Below, one piece after another: positions 43,049 to 52,042 of a stretch of 64,000 bases of DNA (positions are counted from its first letter, which is position 1; each line of letters begins with the position of its first letter). The DNA is taken from assembly GCF_014647875.1 (NCBI RefSeq), contig NZ_BMQA01000003.1, positions 248,001 to 312,000 of the forward strand, written 5' to 3'. This DNA is from Streptomyces brasiliensis (GTDB lineage Bacteria; Actinomycetota; Actinomycetes; Streptomycetales; Streptomycetaceae). The notes beneath the pieces were generated by a model. It made no database searches. It was not told where the DNA came from and saw only the letters and a program-made list of their open reading frames with translations. A program made the position numbers and the translations under genes.

Positions 43049-43729
43049 TCAATCCGCTGGTGGCCGCACCAAGCCCTTCCCATACGCGTAACGCACCGCC
43101 TGGGCACGGTCCTTGAGCCCCGTCTTGGCGAACAGGTTGTTGATGTGCGTCTTCACCGTCGCGGTGGAGACGTGCAGCCGACGCGCGATCTCCTGGTTGG
43201 ACAGACCCTCGGCGATCAGCACCAGGACCTCCGTCTCCCGCGTGGTGAGCCCGTCGGGCGCCCCGGCGCGCACGGGCTGCGGCTCGGGCTCCGAAAGCCG
43301 CTCCAGCAGCCGCCGTTGGACACTCGGCGACAGCCCCGCGTCCCCGGACAACACACTGTGTACGGCCCGCACGATCTCGTCACCTCCCGCGTCCTTCGTG
43401 AGATAGCCCCGTGCTCCCGCTCTCAGCGCGGGGAACAGCGAGTCGTCGTCCGCGAACGTGGTGAGCACCACGACCTGCGTGCCCGGGTACTCCGACCGGA
43501 TCCGCCGGGTCGCCTCCACACCGTCGCAGCGCGGCATCCGCAGGTCCATCAGGACCACGTCCGGAGCGAGCTCGGCAACCAGCTTCACCGCCTCGTCCCC
43601 GTCGCCGGCCGCCCCGACCACCTCGATGCCCGGCAGCAGTCCGAGCAGCATCACGATGCCTTCCCGGACCACGGTCTGGTCGTCCGCGACCACCACCCGC
43701 GCGGGCTTCCTGCCTGCCTCCTCCGTCAT
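43049..43729 (-). CDS. NarL/LuxR-family response regulator
   Basis: 226 aa. Receiver: VVVADDQTVVREG, phospho-Asp in VVLMDLRMPRCDGVEA, Thr in VVLTTFADDD, Lys in YLTKDAGGDE. LuxR-type HTH: LTTRETEVLVLIAEGLSNQE ... RRLHVSTATVKTHINNLF. ATG at 43729 overlaps the kinase stop (ATGA). Likely controls the symporter operon next to it, by context only. Confidence 0.92.
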   Translation of the reverse strand: MTEEAGRKPARVVVADDQTVVREGIVMLLGLLPGIEVVGAAGDGDEAVKLVAELAPDVVLMDLRMPRCDGVEATRRIRSEYPGTQVVVLTTFADDDSLFPALRAGARGYLTKDAGGDEIVRAVHSVLSGDAGLSPSVQRRLLERLSEPEPQPVRAGAPDGLTTRETEVLVLIAEGLSNQEIARRLHVSTATVKTHINNLFAKTGLKDRAQAVRYAYGKGLVRPPAD

Positions 43730-44877
43730 GCCGGCACCTTCAACGTCACCACGAACCCCTCTTCACCCGGCCCGGCCTCCAGAGAACCGCCCAGCAGCTC
43801 TGCGCGCTCCCGCATACCCAGCAGACCGTACCCGCCGCCCGATCCCGTGAGTTCGCCCGCCGTACCGCCCGAGTCCCGCACGCCCAGCGTCACTTCGTGC
43901 TCGCCGTAATCCAGCAGCACCTGGACCTTGGCCCCATGGGCGTGCTTGCGGATGTTGGTCAGTGCCTCCTGGGCCACCCTGCGTACGGCCTGCGACGCCT
44001 CTGCCGGCAGCGCTCTGCGCTCACCCGTGACGGTGACCTCGGCGCCGTCAGCCACGCTGACGAGCCCGCTCAGGAACTCCTCCAGCGGAGTCAGCTCGCC
44101 GCGCAGCGCGGAGAGCGCCTGCCGTGTCTCGTCGAGCCCGTCCCGGGCCATTCCCCTTGCCGCCACCACCCTTTCGAGGATCTGCTCCCGGTCCGCACCC
44201 CGCTCGATCAGCAGCCGGGCCGCCTCCAGGTGCACGAGCTGGGCCGAGAGGCTGTGGGCGAGGACGTCGTGGATCTCCCGCGCGATCCTGGCCCGTTCGC
44301 CCAGCGCCGCCGACTCCGCCTCGGCCGCTCGTGCCGCACGCTCCTGGGCGAGCAGCCGCTGTGCGCCGCCCCGCGCCTCGGCGTCGAGCCGGAGGACGTA
44401 TCCGGCGAGTGCCATGCCCGTCACCGTGGCCGCAGTGGTCAGCCAGACGTCGTTGTTGACCGCGGAGAACGCGGCGAGCGCGACCGAGGCGACGGGCAGT
44501 GCCGCCCCGAGCGGAAGCCGCTCCAGCGCGGAGATGGCACAGCCGCACCACACGACCAGCGCCGGCCCGCGGAACCCCATGGTCTGGGCCGCGACGGCCA
44601 TCCCCAGCAGCAGGGTGACCAACAGGAGGGACACACCGAGCCGGTGCTGGTAGGTGGTCCGGAAGAAGGCCCAGGCGAGGAACCCGGTCAGCAGGATCCC
44701 GCCGACCGCCGCGACCGTGCCCCAGCCGTGGAGGTGGTGGGACGAGAAGGCACTCCACAGCAGCAGGCCGATGACCAGAATCCGCACGGCCCAGGCGAGC
44801 AGACGCCTCGGCCGCGACGTCCCCTCACGACCGAGCGCCTCCCGCGAGGGCCAGCGCGTCCAGGCGTTCTCCGTCAC
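43726..44877 (-). CDS. NarL-type (HisKA_3) sensor histidine kinase
   Basis: 383 aa. Five to six N-terminal TM segments (about residues 25-165) with little extracytoplasmic sequence, then a dimerisation helix with His in RARIAREIHDVLAHSLSAQL, and an HATPase_c domain (AVRRVAQEALTNIRKHAHGA, GGGYGLLGMRERAELLGG). GTG at 44877 overlaps the stop of the upstream membrane protein by four bases (GTGA). Confidence 0.9.
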   Translation of the reverse strand: MTENAWTRWPSREALGREGTSRPRRLLAWAVRILVIGLLLWSAFSSHHLHGWGTVAAVGGILLTGFLAWAFFRTTYQHRLGVSLLLVTLLLGMAVAAQTMGFRGPALVVWCGCAISALERLPLGAALPVASVALAAFSAVNNDVWLTTAATVTGMALAGYVLRLDAEARGGAQRLLAQERAARAAEAESAALGERARIAREIHDVLAHSLSAQLVHLEAARLLIERGADREQILERVVAARGMARDGLDETRQALSALRGELTPLEEFLSGLVSVADGAEVTVTGERRALPAEASQAVRRVAQEALTNIRKHAHGAKVQVLLDYGEHEVTLGVRDSGGTAGELTGSGGGYGLLGMRERAELLGGSLEAGPGEEGFVVTLKVPA

Positions 44878-45398
44878 GCGCGCTCCTTCCACACCGACCC
44901 GCGCACGGCGTCACCGTACGCCGTGGCTCGAGCGGGCACCGCGGTGAGCGACTGGGCCCGCCAGAGCAGGATCCCCGAGCGGACCAGCAGCGTAGCGGCG
45001 AGGGCCAGGAGCAGTGCGGAGCTGTCCTGGTGGACGCCCGTCGTCGCGCCGAACCCGAAGACGCCGACCCGCAGTGCGATGCCGATGATCCAGACGACCA
45101 CGCTGGACTTCGTGCTCTTGGTCCACACGACGCCGTCCGGCTCCACCCATACCCGGGTCGTCCAGGCCCACCCCGCGCCGGTGGCGAGGCCTATGAGCAG
45201 CTCGGCGGCGAGCAGGAGCGCGGACTCCGTGCGGTGGTGGGCGTCGAGTAGGCCGGGCTCGCGCAGGGCCACCACGGCAAGGATCACGGGCACGATCCAC
45301 CAGCGCCGGTCGGTGCCGATCGCACGGGCACGGAACTGCCGCACGATCACCAGCGCGACAACGGCCACGATCACCAACGCGTTGACGAGCCCGGACAT
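44874..45398 (-). CDS. CcdC/DUF1453-like integral membrane protein
   Basis: 174 aa with about four or five TM segments (LVNALVIVAVVALVIVRQF, WWIVPVILAVVAL, ALLLAAELLIGLATGAGWAW, VVWIIGIALRVGVFG, SSALLLALAATLLVRSG). Resembles DUF1453-type proteins of two-component clusters; role unknown. ATG at 45398. First of the run ahead of the kinase and regulator. Confidence 0.7.
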   Translation of the reverse strand: MSGLVNALVIVAVVALVIVRQFRARAIGTDRRWWIVPVILAVVALREPGLLDAHHRTESALLLAAELLIGLATGAGWAWTTRVWVEPDGVVWTKSTKSSVVVWIIGIALRVGVFGFGATTGVHQDSSALLLALAATLLVRSGILLWRAQSLTAVPARATAYGDAVRGSVWKERA

Positions 45399-46170
45399 CA
45401 GAGCCTCCGTGAGCGGAAGGGGGAGGCGGCAGCGGTTGCCGCCGACACCGAAGACGCTACGGAAATGCACAGGTCAGCAGATCGGAGCCAGGGTGGATCA
45501 AGGGTGGAACCTCACGAGCGGGAATCCTCCACCCACGGGTGGAGAACACGGCGAGCCGACGGACCCTGGGTCTGCGGAGCAGGAGGTCGGCCGAGCTGAG
45601 CGGGAGGGGCATGGGCCGGGGAATGCAGTGCCGTGGGGCCGAGGGACGTAGTGCAGACACACCGGCCCATCGAGCCCCGCCTCAGCTGTCACAGCGGGTA
45701 GCAGTCCCCCGCACCGCACGAGCCGAGACTGACGCAGCGCGCCGCGTAGCCGGGCCAGGAACCCGCAGGCAGAGATCTATCCGAGTGCCGACCTGTCGGC
45801 CAAGACCATGGCCCGACCTGAACCCGCGACCGATACTCGCCCCGACCCGACCCCGGCCAATGCTCGCCCCGACACGAGCCCGCGGCTCACACCCGACGCC
45901 GGCACAAGCCGGCCGGCCGAGCCGAGCCCCGTTCCGAACCGACGACCGAGGCCGGCCCCCGAACCGGTCAGCCCGCCCAGCCCGGAACCCGACCCGACCG
46001 GGGCCCAAGGCCGGGCCCCGCGAAGCGGTCGGCCGAGTCCCAAGCCCGGCCCGAACCGAACCACCGAGTCCAGCCCCGGCCCAATCCCGCGAATCCCACC
46101 CCGGCTCGACTACCGCGAACCGAGCCGAATCCCGCCCAGCCAGCCCCGTCGGCCGAGGCCGGCGCAGCGC
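45399..46170. other. long non-coding interval including a C-rich low-complexity tract
   Basis: No gene supported over 772 bases. From about 45760 to 46170 the plus strand is extremely C-rich and G-poor by comparison with coding DNA here, built from short near-repeats such as CTCGCCCCGACC, CCGAACCGA and CCCGACCCGACC. Open frames across it give Arg/Pro- or Gly-rich low-complexity peptides on either strand. It sits directly after the parE stop, so parE mRNA would carry a G-rich 3' region if transcription ran on. Confidence 0.55.
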
Positions 46171-48294
46171 CTACGCGTCGATCCGCGACCTGTCCAACGT
46201 AGCCGCCGAGCTCGAGATGAACTCCTTGCGCGGCGCCACATCGTTGCCCATCAGCAGGTCGAAGACCTGCTCGGCGGCGTCGAGGTCGGAGAGGTTGATC
46301 CGCCGCAGGGTGCGGTGGCGGGGGTCCATCGTGGTCTCGGCCAGCTGGTCGGCGTCCATCTCGCCGAGACCCTTGTAGCGCTGGATGGAGTCCTTGTACC
46401 GGACACCCTTGCTCTGGAGCTCCATGAGCTTGTCGCGCAGCTCGCGGTCCGAGTACGTGTAGACGTACTTGTCCTGGCCCTTCTTCGGCTGGGTCAGCTC
46501 GATGCGGTGCAGCGGCGGGACCGCGGCGAACACCCGGCCGGCCTCGACCATCGGCCGCATGTAGCGCTGGAACAGCGTCAGCAGCAGGCAGCGGATGTGG
46601 GAGCCGTCGACGTCGGCGTCCGTCATCATGATGATCTTGCCGTAACGCGCCGCGTCGAGGTCGAAGGTCCGGCCCGACCCAGCTCCTATGACCTGGATGA
46701 TCGCGCCACACTCGGCGTTCTTCAGCATGTCCGTCACGGACGACTTCTGGACGTTGAGGATCTTACCCCGGATCGGCAGCAGTGCCTGGAACTCGGAGTT
46801 CCGGGCCAGCTTGGCCGTGCCGAGCGCGGAGTCTCCCTCGACGATGAACAACTCGCTGCGCTCGACGTCGTCGCTGCGGCAGTCGGCGAGCTTCGCGGGC
46901 AGGGAGGAGGACTCCAGGGCCGTCTTCCGGCGCTGTGCGTCCTTGTGCTGGCGGGCCGCGATGCGCGTGCGTGCGGCGGCCACCGCCTTCTCCAGGACCA
47001 CACGCGCCTGTGCGGCGGCGTCACGCTTCGTGGAGGTCAGGAACCCCTTGAGTTCCTTGGAGATCACGGTGTTCACGATGCGACGGGCCGCGGACGTACC
47101 GAGGACCTCCTTGGTCTGGCCCTCGAACTGGGGCTCGGCCAGGCGCACGGTGACGACGGCGGTGAGGCCTTCCAGGGCGTCGTCCTTGACGATGTCGTCC
47201 TCGGCGACGCGCAGCAGCTTCTTGGCGCGCAGCACCTCGTTCAGCGTGCTGGTCACGGCCGTCTCGAAGCCCGCGACGTGGGTCCCGCCCTTGGGGGTGG
47301 CGATGATGTTCACGAACGACTTCAGGGTCGTGTCGTAGCCGGTTCCCCACCGCAGGGCCACGTCGACCGCGAGTTCACGGGTGACCTGGGTGGGGGTCAT
47401 CTGACCGTGCTCGTCCAGGACGGGCACGGTCTCCCTGAAGGTGCCCTGTCCGGACAGGCGCAGGACGTCGCAGATCGGCTTGTCCGTGGCCAGGTACTCG
47501 CAGAACTCGCTGATGCCGCCGTCGAAGCGGAAGGACTCCTCGCCCTTGCTGCCGCCCTCACCGAGACCGAACTCGTCACGGACGACGATGGTCAGGCCCG
47601 GCACGAGGAAGGCGGTCTGACGGGCGCGCTGGTGGAGGTTCTCCAGCGAGAGCTTGGCGTCCTTGAGGAAGATCTGCCGGTCGGCCCAGTAGCGCACGCG
47701 CGTGCCGGTGCGGGTCTTGGGGATCTTCTTGGCCTTGCGCAGGCCGCTCTTGGCCTCGAACTTCGAGTCCGGGCCGGTCGCGGCGAAGGCGCCGGGCACA
47801 CCGCGGCGGAAGCTGATGGCGTGGGTGTGGCCGCCGCGGTCCACCTCGACGTCGAGGCGGGCGGACAGGGCGTTGACGACGGACGCTCCGACGCCGTGCA
47901 GGCCGCCGGAGGCCGCGTACGAGCCGCCGCCGAACTTGCCGCCGGCATGCAGCTTGGTCATGACGACCTCGACGCCGGACAGACCCGTCTTGGGTTCGAC
48001 GTCCACGGGGATGCCGCGGCCGTTGTCGCGCACCTCCACGGATCCGTCGTCGTGGAGGATCACCTCGATGTGGTCGCAGTACCCGCCGAGGGCCTCGTCC
48101 ACGGAGTTGTCGATGATCTCCCACAGGCAGTGCATCAGACCGCGGCTGTCGGTCGATCCGATGTACATGCCCGGGCGCTTCCGCACGGCCTCGAGGCCCT
48201 CGAGGACGAGCAGGTGCCGCGCGGTGTAATTGGAACCGTCCCGGTCTGCTCCTGCCAGCAGCGCTGTGGACGGCACGGACGTATCGGCGGTCAC
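46171..48294 (-). CDS. parE: DNA topoisomerase IV subunit B
   Basis: 707 aa. GHKL ATPase: LWEIIDNSVDEALGGYCDHI, DNGRGIPVDV, SGGLHGVGASVVNALSARL; transducer; TOPRIM: LFIVEGDSALGTAKLARNSE, LLPIRGKILNVQKSS, MMTDADVDGSHIRCLLL; C-terminal YKGLGEMDADQL. Variation in the EGDSA segment (ALGTAKL instead of GyrB's GGSAKQ) favours ParE. Partner of ParC encoded about 18 kb away. GTG at 48294 (VTADTSVPST) chosen; the sequence upstream is not conserved-looking. Confidence 0.94.
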   Translation of the reverse strand: MTADTSVPSTALLAGADRDGSNYTARHLLVLEGLEAVRKRPGMYIGSTDSRGLMHCLWEIIDNSVDEALGGYCDHIEVILHDDGSVEVRDNGRGIPVDVEPKTGLSGVEVVMTKLHAGGKFGGGSYAASGGLHGVGASVVNALSARLDVEVDRGGHTHAISFRRGVPGAFAATGPDSKFEAKSGLRKAKKIPKTRTGTRVRYWADRQIFLKDAKLSLENLHQRARQTAFLVPGLTIVVRDEFGLGEGGSKGEESFRFDGGISEFCEYLATDKPICDVLRLSGQGTFRETVPVLDEHGQMTPTQVTRELAVDVALRWGTGYDTTLKSFVNIIATPKGGTHVAGFETAVTSTLNEVLRAKKLLRVAEDDIVKDDALEGLTAVVTVRLAEPQFEGQTKEVLGTSAARRIVNTVISKELKGFLTSTKRDAAAQARVVLEKAVAAARTRIAARQHKDAQRRKTALESSSLPAKLADCRSDDVERSELFIVEGDSALGTAKLARNSEFQALLPIRGKILNVQKSSVTDMLKNAECGAIIQVIGAGSGRTFDLDAARYGKIIMMTDADVDGSHIRCLLLTLFQRYMRPMVEAGRVFAAVPPLHRIELTQPKKGQDKYVYTYSDRELRDKLMELQSKGVRYKDSIQRYKGLGEMDADQLAETTMDPRHRTLRRINLSDLDAAEQVFDLLMGNDVAPRKEFISSSAATLDRSRIDA

Positions 48295-48737
48295 GCGGTT
48301 CGCTCCTCGCTGAATTTCAGGTGGGGCCCTTCTGAGTAAGGGCGCGGCTTGGTTCGCCGCCAAGAGGGTACCGAGGCCTGGTAGAGCCGTTGTAACGCCA
48401 CCCTCGTCTCTACGTCACACTAGCCCAGGGTCGCATAGGTGTTCGATCCCTCGATGGAGTGAAGCACATATCACGTTCCCTTCGGGGCATGAACCATTTA
48501 GGCTCCGGACATGTCCTCATGAACAACCGGCACGCCAGCCGGGGGGACACCAAACCGATTGACAGCGCGAAACCGTAAGGCACGCAAGACACGCAATACG
48601 GCCCATTCGCCGCCAACCGGCAGCAAACAGCCGCCCCGGAAAGATTTTTTCGCGGAAAGGCCACGAGCGGGAACGTTTTCGGGCTGGTTGGATGTTGACC
48701 CTGGTACGACAGCTCGTCGAGCTAGAGAAGAGGCGAC
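48295..48737. other. divergent region between parE and the DUF7455 gene
   Basis: 443 bases without a supported gene. TTGACA occurs at 48559-48564 and TTGACC at 48695-48700 on the plus strand, but neither has a convincing -10 at normal spacing. The DUF7455 start is preceded by GAAGAGG. AT-richer sequence (GAAAGATTTTTTCGCGG) lies near 48638. Confidence 0.4.
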
Positions 48738-48968
48738 GTGACTACTGTTCTGACCCCCGCGAGCCCGTTGACGGCCGCCGACCGCTGCGACCGCTGCGGC
48801 GCCCAGGCATACCTGCGCGTCGTCCTGCTCAGCGGTGGTGAACTGCTCTTCTGCGCCCACCATGGCCGCAAGTTCGAGCCGGAACTCAAGAAGATCGCCG
48901 CTGAGATACAGGACGAGACGGAGCGGCTGACGTCCGTTCCGGCATCTTCCTCCGAAGAAGAGCGCTGA
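48738..48968 (+). CDS. DUF7455 family small zinc-ribbon-like protein
   Basis: 76 aa. Cys/His motif CDRCGAQAYLRVVLLSGGEL then LFCAHHGRKFEP, giving C-x2-C and C-x-H-H-type metal ligands. This small gene is conserved in the hrdB-parE neighbourhood in actinomycetes. Function unknown. GTG at 48738. Followed by a hairpin terminator. Confidence 0.85.
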   Translation: MTTVLTPASPLTAADRCDRCGAQAYLRVVLLSGGELLFCAHHGRKFEPELKKIAAEIQDETERLTSVPASSSEEER

Positions 48969-49011
48969 CACCTCGCATCCACGACGAGCCAGTTCCGGCA
49001 CAGGCCGGTGA

Positions 49012-49046
49012 ACGGGCGGCCGCCCCTTCCGGGAGCGGTCGCCCGT
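49012..49046. terminator. intrinsic terminator between DUF7455 and the trypsin gene
   Basis: 12-bp stem ACGGGCGGCCGC (49012-49023) with GCGGTCGCCCGT (49035-49046), one G-T wobble, 11-base loop. Lies between convergent stops at 48968 and 49114 and may serve both. Confidence 0.75.
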
Positions 49047-49113
49047 CGTCGTACCTCAGTGGGCTCGGGAGAGGCCTCAAATGCCGGCGTGCAGCTCTGC
49101 CGGGCCGCCGCCG

Positions 49114-49944
49114 TCAGGCACTGCGTCCCAGCGCGTGTGCGACCTCGGACATCCGGGTGTAGACACCGGGGCTCCCCGCCCGTCCACAGCCGTTCCCCCA
49201 TGAGACGAGGCCGATCAGCCGCCCGTTGGCGACCAACGGGCCTCCGCTGTCGCCCTGGCACGCGTCGGGTCCGCCCGCGGCTTCACCGGCGCACAGCATG
49301 GAGGCGGAGCGGTACGTACCGTCCGGGCCGCCCGGATAGGCCTTCCGGCACGTTTTGTCGGGCAGCACGTGCACGCGAGCGGCGCGCAGGTGCCGCGGGT
49401 AGTCCCCGGCACCGGTCGTGTCGCCCCATCCGTAGACCGTGGCACCGGTTCCGGGCGTGTACGCCGGGTCGCCCGCCGCAGCCAGGCCGATGACAGCGCT
49501 CTGCGGCAGCGGCTCGGCAAGCTTGACCACGGCGAAGTCGCCGGAGTTGCTCGCCATGTCGTAGCCGGGATTGACCTTGGCCTCCCGCACGGATATCTCC
49601 TCCCCCTGGTCCGACAGCAGGTCCGTACGGCCTGCGATGACCTTGAGGTCGCGGACCTGTTCCGGCGGTCCTCCCATGACCTCTTCGCCCAGGCAGTGCG
49701 CTGCCGTGAGCACGGTCGTACGGTCTACAGCCACCCCTCCGCAGAACTGTCCGGCCCGCGTACCCCCGAACCGGTCACGGCTGGACAGCGCGACCGTCCA
49801 GGGGCTCTGGGAGACGTCCACGGGGAAACCGCCGACGACAACGCTGTCAGCGACCACGGGAGCCGCCGTGACCAGCGGTATGACTGCGGCGGTGGCGGCC
49901 AGAACCAGCGGCCCGACCACTGCCTGCTTGAAACGACGACGCAT
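49114..49944 (-). CDS. secreted trypsin-like serine protease (S1)
   Basis: 276 aa. Signal peptide about residues 1-32 (basic MRRRFKQ, hydrophobic VVGPLVLAATAAVIPLVTAA, cleavage near VVADS), mature enzyme starting near VVVGGFPVDV. Catalytic triad: His in LTAAHC, Asp in SGDFAVVKL, Ser in DACQGDSGGPLVANG. The Asp six residues before the Ser predicts cleavage after Arg/Lys. Six cysteines fit three disulfides. Exported to the medium. Monocistronic. Confidence 0.93.
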   Translation of the reverse strand: MRRRFKQAVVGPLVLAATAAVIPLVTAAPVVADSVVVGGFPVDVSQSPWTVALSSRDRFGGTRAGQFCGGVAVDRTTVLTAAHCLGEEVMGGPPEQVRDLKVIAGRTDLLSDQGEEISVREAKVNPGYDMASNSGDFAVVKLAEPLPQSAVIGLAAAGDPAYTPGTGATVYGWGDTTGAGDYPRHLRAARVHVLPDKTCRKAYPGGPDGTYRSASMLCAGEAAGGPDACQGDSGGPLVANGRLIGLVSWGNGCGRAGSPGVYTRMSEVAHALGRSA

Positions 49945-50011
49945 GCACGCTCCTCACTCAGGGTGCCTTCGGGAAACCCAGAGTCATCCAGAGCGCCGTG
50001 ACCCGCAGCAC

Positions 50012-50046
50012 GAAGGCCCGGCCTCCCCGTGGGAGACCGGGCCTTC
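50012..50046 (-). terminator. intrinsic terminator of hrdB
   Basis: 16-bp stem 50012-50027 / 50031-50046 with a single mismatch/wobble and a 3-base loop, starting GAAGGCCCGG; 21 bases after the hrdB stop. Minus-strand transcript. Confidence 0.82.
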
Positions 50047-50067
50047 GACGTCGGGCGACCGCGCGAC

Positions 50068-51612
50068 CTAGTCGAGGTAGTCGCGCAGCACCTGGGAACG
50101 CGATGGGTGGCGCAGTTTCGACATGGTCTTGGACTCGATCTGGCGGATGCGCTCACGCGTCACGCCGTACACCTTGCCGATCTCGTCGAGGGTCTTCGGC
50201 TGACCGTCGGTGAGTCCGAAGCGCATCGAGACGACGCCCGCCTCACGCTCGGAGAGGGTGTCGAGGACCGAGTGCAGCTGCTCCTGCAGGAGCGTGAAGC
50301 TGACCGCGTCGGCCGGGACGACGGCCTCGGAGTCCTCGATGAGGTCACCGAACTCGCTGTCGCCGTCCTCGCCCAGCGGGGTGTGCAGCGAGATGGGCTC
50401 ACGGCCGTACTTCTGGACCTCGATGACCTTCTCGGGGGTCATGTCGAGCTCCTTGGCCAGCTCCTCCGGGGTGGGCTCGCGGCCCAGGTCCTGGAGCATC
50501 TGGCGCTGCACGCGCGCGAGCTTGTTGATGACCTCGACCATGTGCACCGGGATACGGATGGTGCGGGCCTGGTCGGCCATCGCGCGGGTGATCGCCTGAC
50601 GGATCCACCAGGTGGCGTACGTGGAGAACTTGTAGCCCTTGGTGTAGTCGAACTTCTCGACCGCGCGGATCAGACCGAGGTTGCCCTCCTGGATGAGGTC
50701 CAGGAAGAGCATGCCGCGGCCGGTGTAGCGCTTGGCCAGGGAGACCACCAGACGGAGGTTGGCCTCCAGGAGGTGGTTCTTGGCGCGGCGGCCGTCCTCG
50801 GCGATGATCTCCAGCTCACGCTTGAGCTTGGGGGCGAGCTTGTCGGCGTTGGCCAGCTTGTCCTCGGCGAACAGGCCTGCCTCGATGCGCTTGGCGAGTT
50901 CCACCTCCTGCTCGGCGTTGAGGAGGGGGACCTTGCCGATCTGCTTGAGGTAGTCCTTGACCGGGTCGGCGGTGGCGCCGGCCGCGGCGACCTGCTGGGC
51001 GGGCGCGTCGTCCTCGTCCTCGTCGGACAGGACGAAGCCCGCGCTCTCTGCACCCTCGGGCTCGTCGCCGGCCTTGGTCTCCTCGAGGACCTCTTCCTCG
51101 AGGATCTCAGCGTCGTCCTTCTTGGCGGTGGTCTTCTTGGCCGCCGTCTTCTTGGCGACGGTCTTCTTCGCGGCCGCCTTCTTGGCGGTCGTCGTCTTCT
51201 TGGCTGCGGCCTTCTTGGCCGGTGCGGCTTCCTCGGCGGGATCGACGACGGCGGGTTCGGCGGGCGCGGCCGGGGCGGCCGTGGTGGCGGTGGCCTTCCT
51301 GGCGGTCACTGTCTTCGCCGCGACCGTCTTGGTGGCGGTGCGCTTGGCCGGACTCTTCGCTGCGACGCTCTTACGGGTCCGCTTGGGCTCCGCGGCACTG
51401 ACCATCAGCGTCACACCCTCTTCCTCGAGGATCTGGTTGAGGCTGCGCAGTACGTTCTTCCACTGAGTGGCCGGAATCTGGTCAGCTTCGAAGGCCCGAC
51501 GCACATCGTCGCCGGCGATCTGCCCCTCAGCCTTTCCCCGCTCAATGAGCGCCATGACAGAGACGGACTCGGCGATCTCCGGCGGGAGCGTACGGGATGT
51601 GCTGGCCGACAC
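50068..51612 (-). CDS. hrdB: HrdB, principal RNA polymerase sigma factor
   Basis: 514 aa. Region 1.1-like N-terminus, then a long Lys/Ala/Thr-rich linker ([20 protein letters not shown]) and an acidic block characteristic of HrdB; region 1.2 ([20 protein letters not shown]), region 2 with [20 protein letters not shown] and [20 protein letters not shown], region 3, and region 4.2 [20 protein letters not shown] ending RDYLD. GTG at 51612 gives the known HrdB start [15 protein letters not shown] with GAGAGG upstream. Directs housekeeping transcription. Confidence 0.98.
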   Translation of the reverse strand: MSASTSRTLPPEIAESVSVMALIERGKAEGQIAGDDVRRAFEADQIPATQWKNVLRSLNQILEEEGVTLMVSAAEPKRTRKSVAAKSPAKRTATKTVAAKTVTARKATATTAAPAAPAEPAVVDPAEEAAPAKKAAAKKTTTAKKAAAKKTVAKKTAAKKTTAKKDDAEILEEEVLEETKAGDEPEGAESAGFVLSDEDEDDAPAQQVAAAGATADPVKDYLKQIGKVPLLNAEQEVELAKRIEAGLFAEDKLANADKLAPKLKRELEIIAEDGRRAKNHLLEANLRLVVSLAKRYTGRGMLFLDLIQEGNLGLIRAVEKFDYTKGYKFSTYATWWIRQAITRAMADQARTIRIPVHMVEVINKLARVQRQMLQDLGREPTPEELAKELDMTPEKVIEVQKYGREPISLHTPLGEDGDSEFGDLIEDSEAVVPADAVSFTLLQEQLHSVLDTLSEREAGVVSMRFGLTDGQPKTLDEIGKVYGVTRERIRQIESKTMSKLRHPSRSQVLRDYLD

Positions 51613-52042
51613 GAACAACCTCTCGGAACGTTGGAAAACGGCTTCCGGCCCCGTCCACTACGGACCGGAGCCGACCACCGGCCTGGGGATGGGCCGACGG
51701 CGCGGGCGGGAACCGGGGAAGATACACAGCGCCTCTTATGGCGTCCGTATTCCCTCCGCGGCTGTCACCTATTAGGTCATCGCGCTGATCCCAAGAGTGT
51801 TACGCCCAATCTTCGTGGCCCGAGTCACACCCCGTAAGCGCTCAAAAACGGTCAGATACGGATAGAAGCTTCCTATGGCGACCTTGACCAGGGCTGCTCC
51901 GCCGGGTCGAGCCGCCTCGTCGCACCGCCGGACCCCGCCGGACTCCAGAAGATCCGGCGGGGTCCGGCAGCGGACGGTTCCCGGGCCCGACGCTGACACA
52001 GGAACGCGGCGCACCCCGACCACCCCTGCCCGCGTCGGGGAG
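51613..52042. other. hrdB upstream region
   Basis: 430 bases with no gene. Holds the whiH terminator (51927-51968) and the hrdB promoters. On the minus strand GACCTAATAGGTGACAGCC (around 51773) and GGGAATACGGACGCCATAAG (from 51754) look promoter-like; the latter resembles a SigR -35 but the spacing to a GT-containing -10 is too long by my count. Confidence 0.45.
51927..51968 (-). terminator. strong intrinsic terminator of whiH
   Basis: Perfect 16-bp stem 51927-51942 / 51953-51968 (GCCGGACCCCGCCGGA), 10-base loop, 75 bases after the whiH stop on the minus strand. Insulates hrdB from whiH transcription. Confidence 0.85.

Noticed and set aside
45539..46378. Pro/Arg-rich 279-codon plus-strand frame across the low-complexity tract
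   Set aside because: Low-complexity peptide with no domain, extending antisense into parE; base composition explains it.
45808..48339. 843-codon plus-strand frame across parE
   Set aside because: Antisense shadow of parE produced by high GC3; no recognisable domains.
51725..51754. SigR-type promoter for hrdB (GGGAAT ... GTG on the minus strand)
   Set aside because: The gap counts to about 21 bases, longer than the 18-19 expected, so the match is not safe by eye.
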